This document shows positions 1 to 8,964 of a stretch of 64,000 nucleotides of DNA, one piece after another. The DNA comes from Niastella koreensis GR20-10 (GTDB lineage: Bacteria > Bacteroidota > Bacteroidia > Chitinophagales > Chitinophagaceae): contig NC_016609.1 in the NCBI RefSeq assembly GCF_000246855.1, positions 8,196,744-8,260,743 on the forward strand, in the 5' to 3' direction. Both the position numbers and the translations under genes were made by a program. The notes under the pieces were generated by a model. It had not been told where the DNA came from, made no database searches, and saw nothing but the letters and a program-made list of their open reading frames with translations. Positions within the stretch are counted from its first letter, which is position 1. The number at the start of each line of letters is the position of its first letter.

Positions 1-63
1 GCTGTATTGCTTGCGGCTTGCAGCCCAAACTTAAAACCACGAAGTTACTTTTATAACAAGAAT

Positions 64-753
64 ATGATATTAAGCATAGATACAGCTACCGATCAGGCGA
101 GTGTAACCATAGCAGAAAATGGCGAAGTAATAGGTACATTTACCAATGATAATCAGAAAGATCATGCAGCCTGGGTACAGGTGGCGATAAACGATTTATT
201 ACAGCAAAAAGGTGTGAGCATGCAGCAGCTGCAAGCCATCGCTATAACTGCAGGCCCCGGCTCTTATACAGGCTTGCGTGTAGGTATGGCAACAGCCAAA
301 GGCTTATGCTTTGCACTACAAATACCGCTCATAACAATTAATACCCTGCAGGTAATGGCTTATGCAGCCATCGATCAACTGGGTAGTGATGTATTAAATA
401 TGGAGCCGCCGCTGTGTTATTGCCCAATGATAGATGCACGCCGTATGGAAGTGTTCACTGCAGTGTATGATGATAAATTGGAGGAGATCATATCCCCTAA
501 AGCGGTGATACTTGAAGAATTAAGTTTTAAAGATGAGTTAAATAACCGATCGTTGGTATGCTTTGGAAATGGCAGTCTAAAGTGGAAAAATGTGAGCAGG
601 TATCCTAACGTTCTATTTATAGAGGAAAAAATTGATATTGCTAAATCCCTTGCTAAACTCGCGACCAGCTTACATTTGAAGCAGAATTTTGCCAACTTGG
701 CGTACACTGAGCCCGTTTATCTAAAAGAATTTTACACTTATATCAAAAAATGA
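64..753 (+). CDS. tsaB: tRNA threonylcarbamoyladenosine biosynthesis protein TsaB
   Basis: TsaB is the TsaD-binding partner needed to make the t6A37 modification of tRNAs that read ANN codons. The protein has the ASKHA-type N-terminus (MILSIDTATD) and the family hallmark GPGSYTGLRVG at about residues 62-72. From this ATG it is 230 residues, the usual TsaB length. The open frame extends upstream to position 7, but those 19 residues (cysteine- and proline-containing, unlike TsaB) precede the conserved first strand, so the ATG at 64 is preferred. It is cytoplasmic. It is followed by 99 bases before the ArsR gene and is probably transcribed separately from it. The family call is secure. Confidence 0.93.
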   Translation: MILSIDTATDQASVTIAENGEVIGTFTNDNQKDHAAWVQVAINDLLQQKGVSMQQLQAIAITAGPGSYTGLRVGMATAKGLCFALQIPLITINTLQVMAYAAIDQLGSDVLNMEPPLCYCPMIDARRMEVFTAVYDDKLEEIISPKAVILEELSFKDELNNRSLVCFGNGSLKWKNVSRYPNVLFIEEKIDIAKSLAKLATSLHLKQNFANLAYTEPVYLKEFYTYIKK

Positions 754-776
754 CCAAATGAAACTTTTATCCGCCT

Positions 777-811
777 TTGCTCCCTAGCATATATTTTTTC
801 TTGTAAATTTG
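777..811 (+). promoter_or_regulatory. Bacteroidetes-type promoter for the ArsR gene
   Basis: The -7 box TAAATTTG at 804-811 matches TAnnTTTG exactly. A TTG lies at 777-779, 24 bases upstream, which is slightly longer than the usual 17-23 spacing. The box is 42-48 bases before the ArsR start codon. Confidence 0.5.
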
Positions 812-858
812 ATCTTTAGCGTTATCCTATTAAATATCTTAAAAGCTCTGATGTGCAC

Positions 859-1206
859 ATGAACGTAACAACCAATTACTCCATGGTCTTAAATGCAGAT
901 GGTGGGGATGGTGAATCGGTAAAAGTTGACTTCCTGAACCTGAAAAAGGCGGCGATGATACTTCGGGCCTTGAACCACAAGCTGCGTCAACAGATCGTTA
1001 AACTGATCGATGAGAACAAGCGTCTTACCGTGACGGAGATCTATGTACGTCTGCGGTTGGAACAGTCCGTTGCTTCCCAGCACCTCGCCATTTTACGTAG
1101 AGCAGGAATCGTGAAAACTGACCGGGATGGTAAATTCATTTACTATTCTGTTAACAGCTCACGGGTTGCTCATATCATGAAATGCGTGGACGACCTCAAC
1201 ATCTGA
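859..1206 (+). CDS. ArsR-family winged-helix transcriptional regulator
   Basis: This is a small (about 115 residues) winged-helix DNA-binding protein of the ArsR/SmtB class. It shows the helix ILRALNHKLRQQIVKLI, the recognition-helix region with SVASQHLAILRRAGIV, and the wing DGKFIYYSV. Such proteins usually repress a neighbouring gene until a metal or thiol/sulfide ligand binds. No CxC metal site is visible in the recognition helix, and the only cysteine is near the C-terminus (MKCVDD). The next gene on the same strand is a sulfur-handling MBL/rhodanese protein, so a role in sulfide or persulfide sensing is plausible but inferred. A GTG six bases upstream (853) is an alternative start. Confidence 0.85.
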   Translation: MNVTTNYSMVLNADGGDGESVKVDFLNLKKAAMILRALNHKLRQQIVKLIDENKRLTVTEIYVRLRLEQSVASQHLAILRRAGIVKTDRDGKFIYYSVNSSRVAHIMKCVDDLNI

Positions 1207-1232
1207 TAAGACGGAGACATCAAATTTGTAAA

Positions 1233-1245
1233 ACAGGTAACCTGT
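1233..1245. promoter_or_regulatory. Palindromic site, possible ArsR operator
   Basis: ACAGGTAACCTGT is a perfect 6+1+6 palindrome between the ArsR gene and the MBL/rhodanese gene, 34 bases upstream of the presumed -7 box of the latter. ArsR proteins bind such short dyads, but the assignment is inference. Confidence 0.35.
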
Positions 1246-1279
1246 AGCTCAAAAGGCTACGGGTTAACTTGTTATGGTA

Positions 1280-1287
1280 TACCTTTG
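1280..1287 (+). promoter_or_regulatory. -7 promoter box of the MBL/rhodanese gene
   Basis: TACCTTTG matches the Bacteroidetes -7 consensus TAnnTTTG and ends 17 bases before the start codon. No TTG was found at the expected upstream distance, so activator dependence or a weak promoter is possible. Confidence 0.4.
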
Positions 1288-1304
1288 CACCAAAATAAGA
1301 CTAC

Positions 1305-2711
1305 ATGTTTATTAAGCAACTGTATACCGGCTGTTTGAGTGAAGCAGCCTATTACATTGAAAGTGATGGCGTTGCGGCCATTGTTGACCCCCTCAGGGAC
1401 ATTGACAGTTATCTTCAGCTTGCCCGGGAACGGAATGCTGAGATCAAATACATTTTTGAAACCCATTTTCACGCCGACTTTGTAAGCGGCCACCTCGATC
1501 TGCAAAAAGCAACCGGTGCGCCCATTGTTTACGGTCCTAAAACCGAGACCAATTTTCCCATTCACCTGGCAAAAGACGGTGAAAGCTTTCCTTTAGGCAA
1601 GGCTTCCATTGAGGTACTGCATACCCCCGGCCATACGGTGGAAAGCACCTGTTACCTGTTACGTGATGAGAACGGGAAAGCCCATGCCGTATTTACCGGT
1701 GATACTTTATTTGTAGGCGAAGTAGGCCGGCCCGACCTGAGCAGCGGTAATCTGGATAAGTACGAACTGGCATCCATGCTGTTCGATTCCTTAACGCAAA
1801 AGATTGCCACCCTGCCCGATGATGTAGTGGTATACCCGGCCCATGGACCTGGCAGCAACTGCGGCAAAAACCTGGGCCCCGCCACTACAAGCACCATCGG
1901 CGAAGAAAAGCAAAACAACTATGCCCTGCAGCCCCAAACGATGGATGAGTTCATAAAGGCCGTATTAGCCGATTTACCGGCCGCTCCATTGTACTTTCCC
2001 ATCAATGCGAAAATCAATAAAGAGGGCTATGACAGCCTCGAGAAGATACTGGAGACGGCGCTAACTCCTTTGAGCGTGGCCGATCTTAAGAAATGGCTGG
2101 CAAATGAAGATAACATTCTGCTCGATACCCGCAGCGCCGGCGAATTTACCAAAGGTTTTGTGCCCGGTTCAATAAGCATTGGTTTGGAAGGCCGCTTTGC
2201 AGAATGGGCCGGTAGTTTATTACCGTTTGATAAACCTATTGTACTGGTAACAGATGAAGGCATGGAAAGAGAAAGCGTGGTGCGCCTGGCACGGGTTGGT
2301 TTTTCGCAAATAAATGGTTACCTGGCCGGTGGGGTAGAAGCCTGGCGTAATGCGGGCGAAGATGTTGACCTGATCATCGATGTGGAAGTTGATGAACTGG
2401 CGATGGACCTGCCATACGACGATCACCTGGTAGCGATCGACGTACGTCGCGAAACCGAATTTGCAGATGGGCATATCCGCGGCGCCGTAAACATTCCTTT
2501 AAACGATCTTATCGATCCTGGTTCCATGGCCAATATTGAGGAGAACCAGAACTTATATCTCTACTGCGGTAGTGGTTACCGTAGTGTAATAGCCGCATCG
2601 CTCATGAAACGTCAGGGGATACACAACCTGCGGAATGTATTGGGTGGTTTTAACGCAATTCGTTTACAGCAAGGTATTGAGATCGTGAAAGACAACAGTG
2701 TCTTAAACTAA
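1305..2711 (+). CDS. MBL-fold hydrolase with two rhodanese domains (persulfide dioxygenase-like)
   Basis: The 468-residue protein joins an N-terminal metallo-beta-lactamase domain to two rhodanese domains. The metal motif HFHADFVSGH is at about residues 53-62, and HTPGHT and GDTLFVGEVGRPDL follow, as in ETHE1/CstB-type glutathione or CoA persulfide dioxygenases. The last rhodanese has an active-site loop CGSGYRS with cysteine. The first has VTDEGMERES at the equivalent place and no cysteine, so it is probably inactive. Expected role: oxidising low-molecular-weight persulfides and moving sulfane sulfur in the cytoplasm. It lies downstream of an ArsR regulator and has its own -7 box. Confidence 0.88.
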   Translation: MFIKQLYTGCLSEAAYYIESDGVAAIVDPLRDIDSYLQLARERNAEIKYIFETHFHADFVSGHLDLQKATGAPIVYGPKTETNFPIHLAKDGESFPLGKASIEVLHTPGHTVESTCYLLRDENGKAHAVFTGDTLFVGEVGRPDLSSGNLDKYELASMLFDSLTQKIATLPDDVVVYPAHGPGSNCGKNLGPATTSTIGEEKQNNYALQPQTMDEFIKAVLADLPAAPLYFPINAKINKEGYDSLEKILETALTPLSVADLKKWLANEDNILLDTRSAGEFTKGFVPGSISIGLEGRFAEWAGSLLPFDKPIVLVTDEGMERESVVRLARVGFSQINGYLAGGVEAWRNAGEDVDLIIDVEVDELAMDLPYDDHLVAIDVRRETEFADGHIRGAVNIPLNDLIDPGSMANIEENQNLYLYCGSGYRSVIAASLMKRQGIHNLRNVLGGFNAIRLQQGIEIVKDNSVLN

Positions 2712-2733
2712 TCAAATAAATTATTCAGTATAA

Positions 2734-2775
2734 AAAGTCAAATGAGTCAACCCTACTACTGACTCATTTGACTTT
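2734..2775. terminator. Bidirectional terminator hairpin between convergent genes
   Basis: A perfect 16-base inverted repeat (2734-2749 and 2760-2775) with a 10-base loop separates the MBL gene (+) from the convergent response regulator (-). The same word, TGACTT/GACTCATTT, recurs up to 2820. It belongs to the word-repeat tracts described in the findings. Confidence 0.7.
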
Positions 2776-2821
2776 CCAGGTTAAACATGACTTGCTGATT
2801 TACTGACTTATCTGACTTCAT

Positions 2822-3484
2822 TTATATGGTCACGATATTATTCTTAATAGCAAACAATACCAATCCAACCCTGCTCTTGACATTCAACTTTTCAAATAAA
2901 TTGTCGCGATAGCCATCTATCGTGCGGGCGCTCAGGTACATTTTTTCAGCAATCTCCTTGTAGGTCATTTCTGAGCAAACCAACTTCAGGAAATCAATTT
3001 CCCGCGCGTTCAGTGAAACAATACTTTTTAGTGCCTCTTCCGATTCATCTAATTGACTAACAGCATGAATTAATTTACCAGAGATCAATTCCGAGTAGTG
3101 AAAACCTTTTCGCATAAGTGAATCAAGCGCCCTGCGGAATTGCAAAGGGTCAATATCTTTCAGAATATAACCTTTGCTGCCATTTTTCATCATTCGAATA
3201 ATCGAATGCTCGTTATCGTATTGCGATAAAGCAAGGATCTTGATACCCGGGTAATTACGTTTAAGCCAAAGGGCAGTTTCGTAACCATCTCTTTCCGGCG
3301 TATTGATGTCCTGTAATACAATGTCCGGTAAGTACCTGGGCTGTAGATGTTTGATAAAATCTTTTCCGTTGTTTGCCTCAAAAAGGATAGCGTAGGTTTC
3401 GAGGCCGCGGATAAGATTGGCGAGTCCGTTGCGTAGCAGAATGTGGTCATTTACAATAGCCACGCTGGCATTAGTCTTAAGCAT
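2822..3484 (-). CDS. LuxR/NarL-family response regulator, orphan
   Basis: The protein (220 residues) has a receiver domain (residues about 5-125, phospho-acceptor D59 in IVLQDINTPERDG) and a C-terminal LuxR-type helix-turn-helix (LNAREIDFLKLV, YKEIAEKMYLSARTIDGYRDNLFEKLNV). The acidic pocket reads VNDH where DDH is usual, so one of the two aspartates is asparagine. No histidine kinase is adjacent. It resembles the regulator at 61.6 kb in layout. The target genes are unknown. Confidence 0.9.
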   Translation of the reverse strand: MLKTNASVAIVNDHILLRNGLANLIRGLETYAILFEANNGKDFIKHLQPRYLPDIVLQDINTPERDGYETALWLKRNYPGIKILALSQYDNEHSIIRMMKNGSKGYILKDIDPLQFRRALDSLMRKGFHYSELISGKLIHAVSQLDESEEALKSIVSLNAREIDFLKLVCSEMTYKEIAEKMYLSARTIDGYRDNLFEKLNVKSRVGLVLFAIKNNIVTI

Positions 3485-3819
3485 AATGGTTAAGGGTTTA
3501 ATGTGAGGAAAAGGGTAGGGAAGAGTGACTGTAGTTACTATTGATGGGATACTGGTAGGGCTGATGATGTGTGCACTGACTAATCAGGCCCGGTTCTGCT
3601 TACCGGGACCTTAACCAAAAGTAATATATTCATGGCTATCCTCCAATGTTAAATCTGCCTGTTTGCCCTATTCGTTACAGTTATTGACAGTAGCCTAAAG
3701 AGAAATTGATCAGGATTAAGAGTCCGATTGCACCAGCTGATGTAAAACAGTGCTGGTAAACGTTGTAACGTGCGGTTTTTATTAAGTCAAAAGTGTGTAA
3801 TCAATTAGAAATGCTGATC
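3485..3819. other. Gene-free stretch between response regulator and acyltransferase
   Basis: These 335 bases hold the promoter of the leftward response regulator (see next entry). The remainder shows no convincing ORF, hairpin or RNA gene. Confidence 0.5.
3616..3646 (-). promoter_or_regulatory. Promoter of the orphan response regulator
   Basis: On the minus strand TTG (3644-3646) is followed after 20 bases by TACTTTTG (3616-3623), a full match to the Bacteroidetes promoter. It implies a leader of about 120 bases before the start codon at 3484. Confidence 0.65.
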
Positions 3820-4713
3820 TTAATCATGAACCACCAGCTTGCTGTATTCTTCCTTCCATTCCCGTTTCCAGCGACGGTGGCTCCACAACCACATATCGGG
3901 TTGTTGGCGGATCACATTTTCAAGGTAACGGGCGTATCGCAGTGTGAGTTGTCCTTTGGAGAGGCTGGCGGGTTGATCTTCGGCCAGTGTTAATACAACT
4001 TTGTAATGGCCACGGCGTGGTTTTTCAATATTGGCAAATACAACGGGAATGTTACCGGCATGTGCTCCGGTTTCGGGACCGTTAACAAACGGGGTGATCT
4101 TTCCGAAAAAGTTCAGCCAGAAACATTTGTCGGGGTTTGATGGTGCCTGGTCTGCCACCAGTCCAATGCAATATTGCTGATGCCGCCACTGTATCATGTT
4201 TTTGCGCATTTCTGTGGCGGGTATCAAAACAGAGCCTGATTTTGCCCGGAGCTTTTTAAACAGGCGATCAAACGCCTGATTCTTAATGGGCATATACACA
4301 CCCAAAAAAGTATAGTTCATTGCTTTAGCGCCCACCAGGTTGGCCCATTCCCAGTTAAAGGTGTGGCCCAGATGGATCTGGCAGCTGCGCCCGGTTTTGT
4401 ACAGGTCATTCAACAGTTCCCAGTTCCCGCTTACCCGTTTGGCAATATAACTGTCGCTGGCCGAAACCATTTTGATGGTTTCAATAAAGGAGTCAATAAA
4501 ATTGTGGTAGAATTTCTTTGCTATCTTTTTGCGTTCAGCCTGCGTTTTCTCAGGAAATACCAGTTGCAGGTTATCCATTACCACCTGGCGGCGGTAACCA
4601 AACACGTGGTACACCAAAACATATAATCCATCAGACAGAATATATAATACACGCAGGGGTAACAACGACAACAGGTACAATAAACCGTAGACTAAGTAAT
4701 ACATGGGCTGCAA
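3820..4713 (-). CDS. Lysophospholipid / lipid A acyltransferase family protein
   Basis: The protein (297 residues) belongs to the LpxL/HtrB-like acyltransferases of the inner membrane, which move an acyl chain onto lipid A or an aminolipid. It begins with a hydrophobic anchor (YLVYGLLYLLSLLPL). It carries the catalytic HX4E motif in GHTFNWEW at about residue 117 and the family blocks VADQAP and FFGKITPFVNGPE. It is preceded on the same strand by the kinase/RapZ fusion, with a 109-base repeat-rich gap, so it may or may not be co-transcribed. The exact acceptor is not known. Confidence 0.85.
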   Translation of the reverse strand: MQPMYYLVYGLLYLLSLLPLRVLYILSDGLYVLVYHVFGYRRQVVMDNLQLVFPEKTQAERKKIAKKFYHNFIDSFIETIKMVSASDSYIAKRVSGNWELLNDLYKTGRSCQIHLGHTFNWEWANLVGAKAMNYTFLGVYMPIKNQAFDRLFKKLRAKSGSVLIPATEMRKNMIQWRHQQYCIGLVADQAPSNPDKCFWLNFFGKITPFVNGPETGAHAGNIPVVFANIEKPRRGHYKVVLTLAEDQPASLSKGQLTLRYARYLENVIRQQPDMWLWSHRRWKREWKEEYSKLVVHD

Positions 4714-4730
4714 AGATACAATTACAGGTG

Positions 4731-4822
4731 TAAGCTTAAAGCTAAAAGCCTAAAGCAAATACAGTTAACATGTGTAATGGGTATTTTGTTTGCGCTTTTT
4801 GCTTTCAGCTTTGGGCTTTAGG
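4731..4822. repeat. Word-repeat tract (AAGC/GCTTT words in both orientations)
   Basis: The gap between two leftward genes consists of AAGCTTAAAGCTAAAAGCC-like words followed by their reverse complement (GCTTTCAGCTTTGGGCTTTAGGC). AGCCTAAAGC and GCTTTAGGCT are a perfect pair. It may act as a terminator or processing hairpin. Confidence 0.6.
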
Positions 4823-6274
4823 CTATCCATTCACCCAGTTTTTTGCTTCCTGCTCCACATGCTTCAATTCAACTTTTACCTTGAACTTATTGCGCAGATG
4901 GCGGGCCAGGGCGTCGGCTGCGTATACACTACGGTGCTGGCCCCCGGTACAGCCAAAGTTTACGCTAAGGCTTTCAAAACCACGGCGAATGTAGTCTTCC
5001 ACCGAAATGTCAACAATGTCGAATACGCTGTTCAGAAACTCCGTCATGCGGGTTTGCTGTTCCAGGTAATCCTTTACGCCTTTATCGCGACCCGTTTGGG
5101 ATTTGAATTGTTCTATACGTCCGGGATTTAAAATACCACGGCAGTCGAATACATAGCCACCACCGTTGCCGGAGGAATCCTGTGGAATGCCTTTCTTGTA
5201 GGAAAAACTATGCACTTTCACCACCAGCGGGGTTTCTTCATCCGCTACCAGTGGGGTGAACCTGTCTATGATCTCGTCACTTACACACATCTGTAACACT
5301 TTGCTGAATTCCGGAACGGCAATGCCCAGGCTTTGGTCGTTGATAAACGAGCGCAGGTTTTTTAACGCCTGTGGTATGCTGGTAAGGAATTGTGCTTTGC
5401 GTTCAAATAACCCTCTGAAACCATAGGCACCCAATACCTGTAACAGCCTGATGAGTACATATCCATTATACTGGCTTTTGAACAGATCGCGGTTAACCTG
5501 CTCATTTACTATTTGTTCAAAGGAGTCGATGTAATCGTTCAGCAGACTGTCTTTCCAGTCATCAGGAAGGTTGGCGCGCGCCTGCCAGATCATACTGGCC
5601 ACGTCATATTGCGGGGCGCCCTGCATGCCGCCCTGGTAATCGATAAAGTGTACCGCATCACCGGGCGACACCAGGATGTTGCGGCTTTGAAAGTCGCGGA
5701 ACATGAAGTATTTATATTCGGTGTGCGTGAGGTAAGTGCTCAACGCTTCAAAATCGTCGATCAGCTTTTGCTTGTCGTATGGCTTACGCAATGCGTCCAG
5801 AAAATAGTATTTGAAGTACAGCAGGTCGGCCATAATAGCCTGTTTACCAAATTCCTGGTTGGTAAGGCAGCGGGTATAATCGAGCCCCTGATGGCCTTTT
5901 ATCTGTAACAGGGCCAGCTGATGCAGGCTTTTTTTGAAAAGATCATATATGTTTTCGGTAAAACCTTCGGCCTCGAGGCGGTTCAATAACGACACATCGC
6001 CAAGGTCCTGCTGCAGGTAGATGGTTTTATCTTCGCCCAGGGCATAAATCTCCGGTACCGGAAGCTGCTGGTTATAAAAGTGTTGGGAGAAATACAGGAA
6101 GGTTTCGTTTTCGGGAATGTTGTGGCCATGGGTGGCAATGGCAGTCCCTTTGGAGGCATGGATACGAAAATAGCGCCTGTCTGAGCCGGATTGAGGTAAA
6201 ATTTCTATACGATCACAGGCTGCGCCGCTCCACTCACTGTAGAGCTTATTGATTCCGTCGATTATTGATTGCAT
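4823..6274 (-). CDS. Aminoglycoside-phosphotransferase-fold sugar kinase fused to RapZ C-terminal domain
   Basis: The N-terminal ~320 residues are an APH/choline-kinase-fold enzyme like AmgK, the anhydro-MurNAc/GlcNAc kinase: SGSDRRYFRI near the start, the catalytic loop FRDFQSRNIL, and the metal motif FIDYQGG. The C-terminal ~140 residues match the C-terminal domain of RapZ (FDCRGILNPGR, TGRDKGV, CTGGQHRSVY), which in E. coli binds glucosamine-6-phosphate. The RapZ ATPase N-domain is absent. A MurU-like uridylyltransferase lies 2.7 kb upstream on the same strand, so cell-wall amino-sugar recycling is the likely pathway. The RapZ part may sense its product, which is inferred. Confidence 0.85.
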   Translation of the reverse strand: MQSIIDGINKLYSEWSGAACDRIEILPQSGSDRRYFRIHASKGTAIATHGHNIPENETFLYFSQHFYNQQLPVPEIYALGEDKTIYLQQDLGDVSLLNRLEAEGFTENIYDLFKKSLHQLALLQIKGHQGLDYTRCLTNQEFGKQAIMADLLYFKYYFLDALRKPYDKQKLIDDFEALSTYLTHTEYKYFMFRDFQSRNILVSPGDAVHFIDYQGGMQGAPQYDVASMIWQARANLPDDWKDSLLNDYIDSFEQIVNEQVNRDLFKSQYNGYVLIRLLQVLGAYGFRGLFERKAQFLTSIPQALKNLRSFINDQSLGIAVPEFSKVLQMCVSDEIIDRFTPLVADEETPLVVKVHSFSYKKGIPQDSSGNGGGYVFDCRGILNPGRIEQFKSQTGRDKGVKDYLEQQTRMTEFLNSVFDIVDISVEDYIRRGFESLSVNFGCTGGQHRSVYAADALARHLRNKFKVKVELKHVEQEAKNWVNG

Positions 6275-6367
6275 AGTGTTATTAGGTCAGTAAAAATAAC
6301 GTAATAACTTCTGGCCGGGCGCATAAAAACGCAGTTAAATTTTCCCCAAAAGGAAATGAGAAATGAA

Positions 6368-6394
6368 AAAGGGAATACATGGTGTATTCCCTTT
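6368..6394 (-). terminator. Intrinsic terminator after the phosphoesterase gene
   Basis: A perfect 12-base stem (6368-6379 with 6383-6394) with a 3-base loop is followed on the minus strand by a run of five T. It lies 22 bases past the stop codon of the leftward phosphoesterase. Confidence 0.8.
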
Positions 6395-6415
6395 ACCTAT
6401 TGAGTGTTCAATTAA

Positions 6416-8863
6416 TTAATCGTCATCATCTTCAGCCTCTTTAGTCAGCTTTACAAAAGCCGCCCGTTTGGGACCGGGAAAAGGAGTATTGTCGCCTTTG
6501 AGGCCATGCCATAATACAATATTGAATTCCAGGTCGGGTACGGCATCTTCCTTTTTCAGGTTAAATGCTTCAGATTTTTGCTGCCATTTATTTTGGGCCA
6601 CGTTTTTCTCGTTCAGGTCAATATTGGCGGGCAATGACTGAAACGGGGTCAGGTTGGCTGTGGTGGTAAAACAACGGAACATTGGCGTGGCGGCCGCATC
6701 GTACTGGCTCATCGGCGGGATGCCCAGGATCAGCTCCATAGTGCGTAACATGGACGAGGTAGAATACATGGTATGGTCAATATAGCGGCGTTTTACCAAA
6801 CCACCCGCCACATAAGCGGTACTGCGATGCGCATCCACATGGTCGGCGCCATTTTGTGCATCGTCTTCAATTACAAATACGGCGCACTCTTTCCAGATGG
6901 GGCTTTTGCTCAGGTATTCTATAAACATGCCAACTGCCAGGTCGTTATCGGCCACATGGGCATAGGGAGAAGGCCGGCCTTTGCGTAAGCCTTCGGTATG
7001 GTCGTTACCAAAACGAACCGTATTAAAGTGGGGCAGTTGATTATTGGTTAAGAGGGAATCAAAATCTTTTTTCCATTGGTAAAAGCGAACGGTATCGCGG
7101 GTAGCCAGGTCCCAACCGGTATAAGAGGTACATAAATGATCTTTTAAAACCGGGATGTTGGGTTTATAATTATCGGCAAATTCACCATAGGTACGATAGC
7201 TTACGCCGGCGCGGTTGCAATGGTCCCAAAAAAAGCCTTTTTTATTATTGGCAATCTCGCGGTTGCCCTCAGCCGAATAAGTACCACCGCGGCCGCCATA
7301 GCTGGTAGGCCAGGTTTTTTCCAGGTAGTCGGTTGCATAACCACCCATGGTCCAGTTGTGGCCGTCGGCGCTTACTTCACCATCAACATAAAAATTATCC
7401 AGCAACACAAACTCTTTTGCAAGGGCATGCAGGTTGGGAGTTACTTTTTCACCAAACAAAACCAGTTTGGGATCGCCATTGCCGGTGGTGATATCGCCCA
7501 GCACCTGGTCGTAGGTGCGGTTTTCCTTAATTACGTAAAAGACATATTTAATGGGAGAGGCGTCACCTGTTTTCATGGGAATGGGGTTGCCCGGTTCGCC
7601 CAGTGTTGTCAGTTCTTTTTCTTTATTGTAAGGCGTATTGTCGTACACCATTTTTGAATAGCTGCTCATTTGTTGTTCTGTGGGCTCGTCAATAATGCTC
7701 AACGTGCCTTTGAACAAACCGGCAATGTATTGTACTGCGGTGGGCTTTTTGCTATCGCCCTGTTGATAGTTCACTTCTTCCTGTGTTTTAACCGGCTTGG
7801 GACCATCGGGGTTGGCAAAAGAAGAAAAGCCTTTGCCATTGGCCACATATATTTTTTTGCCAATCACTTTTACATTGGTAGGATACCAGCCGGTAGGGAT
7901 AAATCCTTTTGACGAACTGGCAACTGGTTTGCTTACATCAAATACTGCCAAGCAGTTATTATCGGCATTGGCGATGTACAATGTTTTTTCATTGGCGCTT
8001 AATGCCAGGCCATTGGTGGTTGAACCATTGGGTGCATTGGGATATAAGGCTGTGTTGAAAGTTTCAATTACTTTACGTTGTGCTACATCGATCACCGATA
8101 CCGAGTTGTCGTTGGCATTGGCAACAAACAGCCGTTTCCCGTTTTTGGTAAGACATAATTCGTTGGGATTGTCGCCCACCGTTATAGAGTCGGTAATTGA
8201 CTTGTTAGTGGTGTTGAACACAACCACTTTATCGCCACCCCACAGGGAGATGTACAGTTCGTTTTTATTGGGCGATAACTGGCAGGTATAGGCCTCGGCT
8301 GATAATGGTATCCGTTGTACTACTTTCTTTGTAGCCAGGTCAACTATATAAAGGCTATTATCTTCACGGGTAACCACGTACATCAGTTTCTTTGCATCGT
8401 CGATTTCAATGCCCGCAGGTGCAATTTTCGTTGGCCATTTGTCGCCCAGCCTGATGCTGTCAGCAGCTACCAGTTTTTTACCGGTGATGGCATATTGCAT
8501 GATCCAGTTGTCGTTGCCACCCGATGCATACAGGTATTTTTCATCGGCAGAAAACTTCAAACCATACCAGCTTTTGGGAATTACTTCGCTGTGCAGTACC
8601 TGTTCGGTTTTTGCATCGATGAGTTGGATCGATTGCACGCTTTGGCCATTGTTGGTAACTGCTAAATATTTTTTTGAAGGAGAAACAACCAGGTTCAGGG
8701 GCAGATCGCCCAGCGGTAACGACCGTCCGGCAGGGCTTAAATGCCACCCGTTGGAAAGTGTAACCCGTTCATGCGTATTGGCATTATAGGGAGTTGGTTG
8801 TGCGATTGCTACAGAGGCGCTAACCAGCGAAATAAAAAGTGCTGCGAAAGGGATTTTGCTCAT
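6416..8863 (-). CDS. Secreted YVTN beta-propeller / alkaline-phosphatase-fold phosphoesterase
   Basis: An 815-residue exported protein with signal peptide (FAALFISLVSASVAIAQ). Residues about 40-390 form a YncE-like propeller with repeated blades (KYLYASGGNDNW, KRLFVANANDNSVSVID, KTLYIANADNNCLAVFD). Residues about 430-770 are a phosphoesterase of the AcpA type (ENRTYDQVLGD, RFGNDHTEG, FVIEDDAQNGADHVDAHRS). The acidic C-terminus ends in EDDDD. The likely location is periplasm or outer surface. Substrate is unknown; phosphatase or phospholipase C activity is possible. It sits between the kinase/RapZ fusion and the MurU-like gene and has its own terminator. Confidence 0.88.
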   Translation of the reverse strand: MSKIPFAALFISLVSASVAIAQPTPYNANTHERVTLSNGWHLSPAGRSLPLGDLPLNLVVSPSKKYLAVTNNGQSVQSIQLIDAKTEQVLHSEVIPKSWYGLKFSADEKYLYASGGNDNWIMQYAITGKKLVAADSIRLGDKWPTKIAPAGIEIDDAKKLMYVVTREDNSLYIVDLATKKVVQRIPLSAEAYTCQLSPNKNELYISLWGGDKVVVFNTTNKSITDSITVGDNPNELCLTKNGKRLFVANANDNSVSVIDVAQRKVIETFNTALYPNAPNGSTTNGLALSANEKTLYIANADNNCLAVFDVSKPVASSSKGFIPTGWYPTNVKVIGKKIYVANGKGFSSFANPDGPKPVKTQEEVNYQQGDSKKPTAVQYIAGLFKGTLSIIDEPTEQQMSSYSKMVYDNTPYNKEKELTTLGEPGNPIPMKTGDASPIKYVFYVIKENRTYDQVLGDITTGNGDPKLVLFGEKVTPNLHALAKEFVLLDNFYVDGEVSADGHNWTMGGYATDYLEKTWPTSYGGRGGTYSAEGNREIANNKKGFFWDHCNRAGVSYRTYGEFADNYKPNIPVLKDHLCTSYTGWDLATRDTVRFYQWKKDFDSLLTNNQLPHFNTVRFGNDHTEGLRKGRPSPYAHVADNDLAVGMFIEYLSKSPIWKECAVFVIEDDAQNGADHVDAHRSTAYVAGGLVKRRYIDHTMYSTSSMLRTMELILGIPPMSQYDAAATPMFRCFTTTANLTPFQSLPANIDLNEKNVAQNKWQQKSEAFNLKKEDAVPDLEFNIVLWHGLKGDNTPFPGPKRAAFVKLTKEAEDDDD

Positions 8864-8946
8864 GTTCAGTATCTAAGGCGATAAAGATACTGTATTGCAC
8901 CCGTGCGGGGCCTGCTTAATAATTTTTTAATATAATATGACGGTGC

Positions 8947-8958
8947 GCAAACGTTTGC
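8947..8958. promoter_or_regulatory. LacI-type palindrome
   Basis: GCAAACGTTTGC is a perfect 12-base palindrome resembling LacI/GalR-family operators. It lies 84 bases upstream of the phosphoesterase start, in the gap after the MurU-like gene. No LacI-family regulator is present in the window. Confidence 0.3.
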
Positions 8959-8964
8959 ATCGGA

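Noticed and set aside
3793-5131. Plus-strand ORFs at 3.8-5.1 kb
   Set aside because: They are antisense to the acyltransferase and kinase/RapZ genes and show no independent protein features.
8947-8958. Strong claim of a LacI-family operator
   Set aside because: The palindrome is perfect, but no LacI-family gene is nearby and only one site is present; it is kept as a low-confidence feature only.
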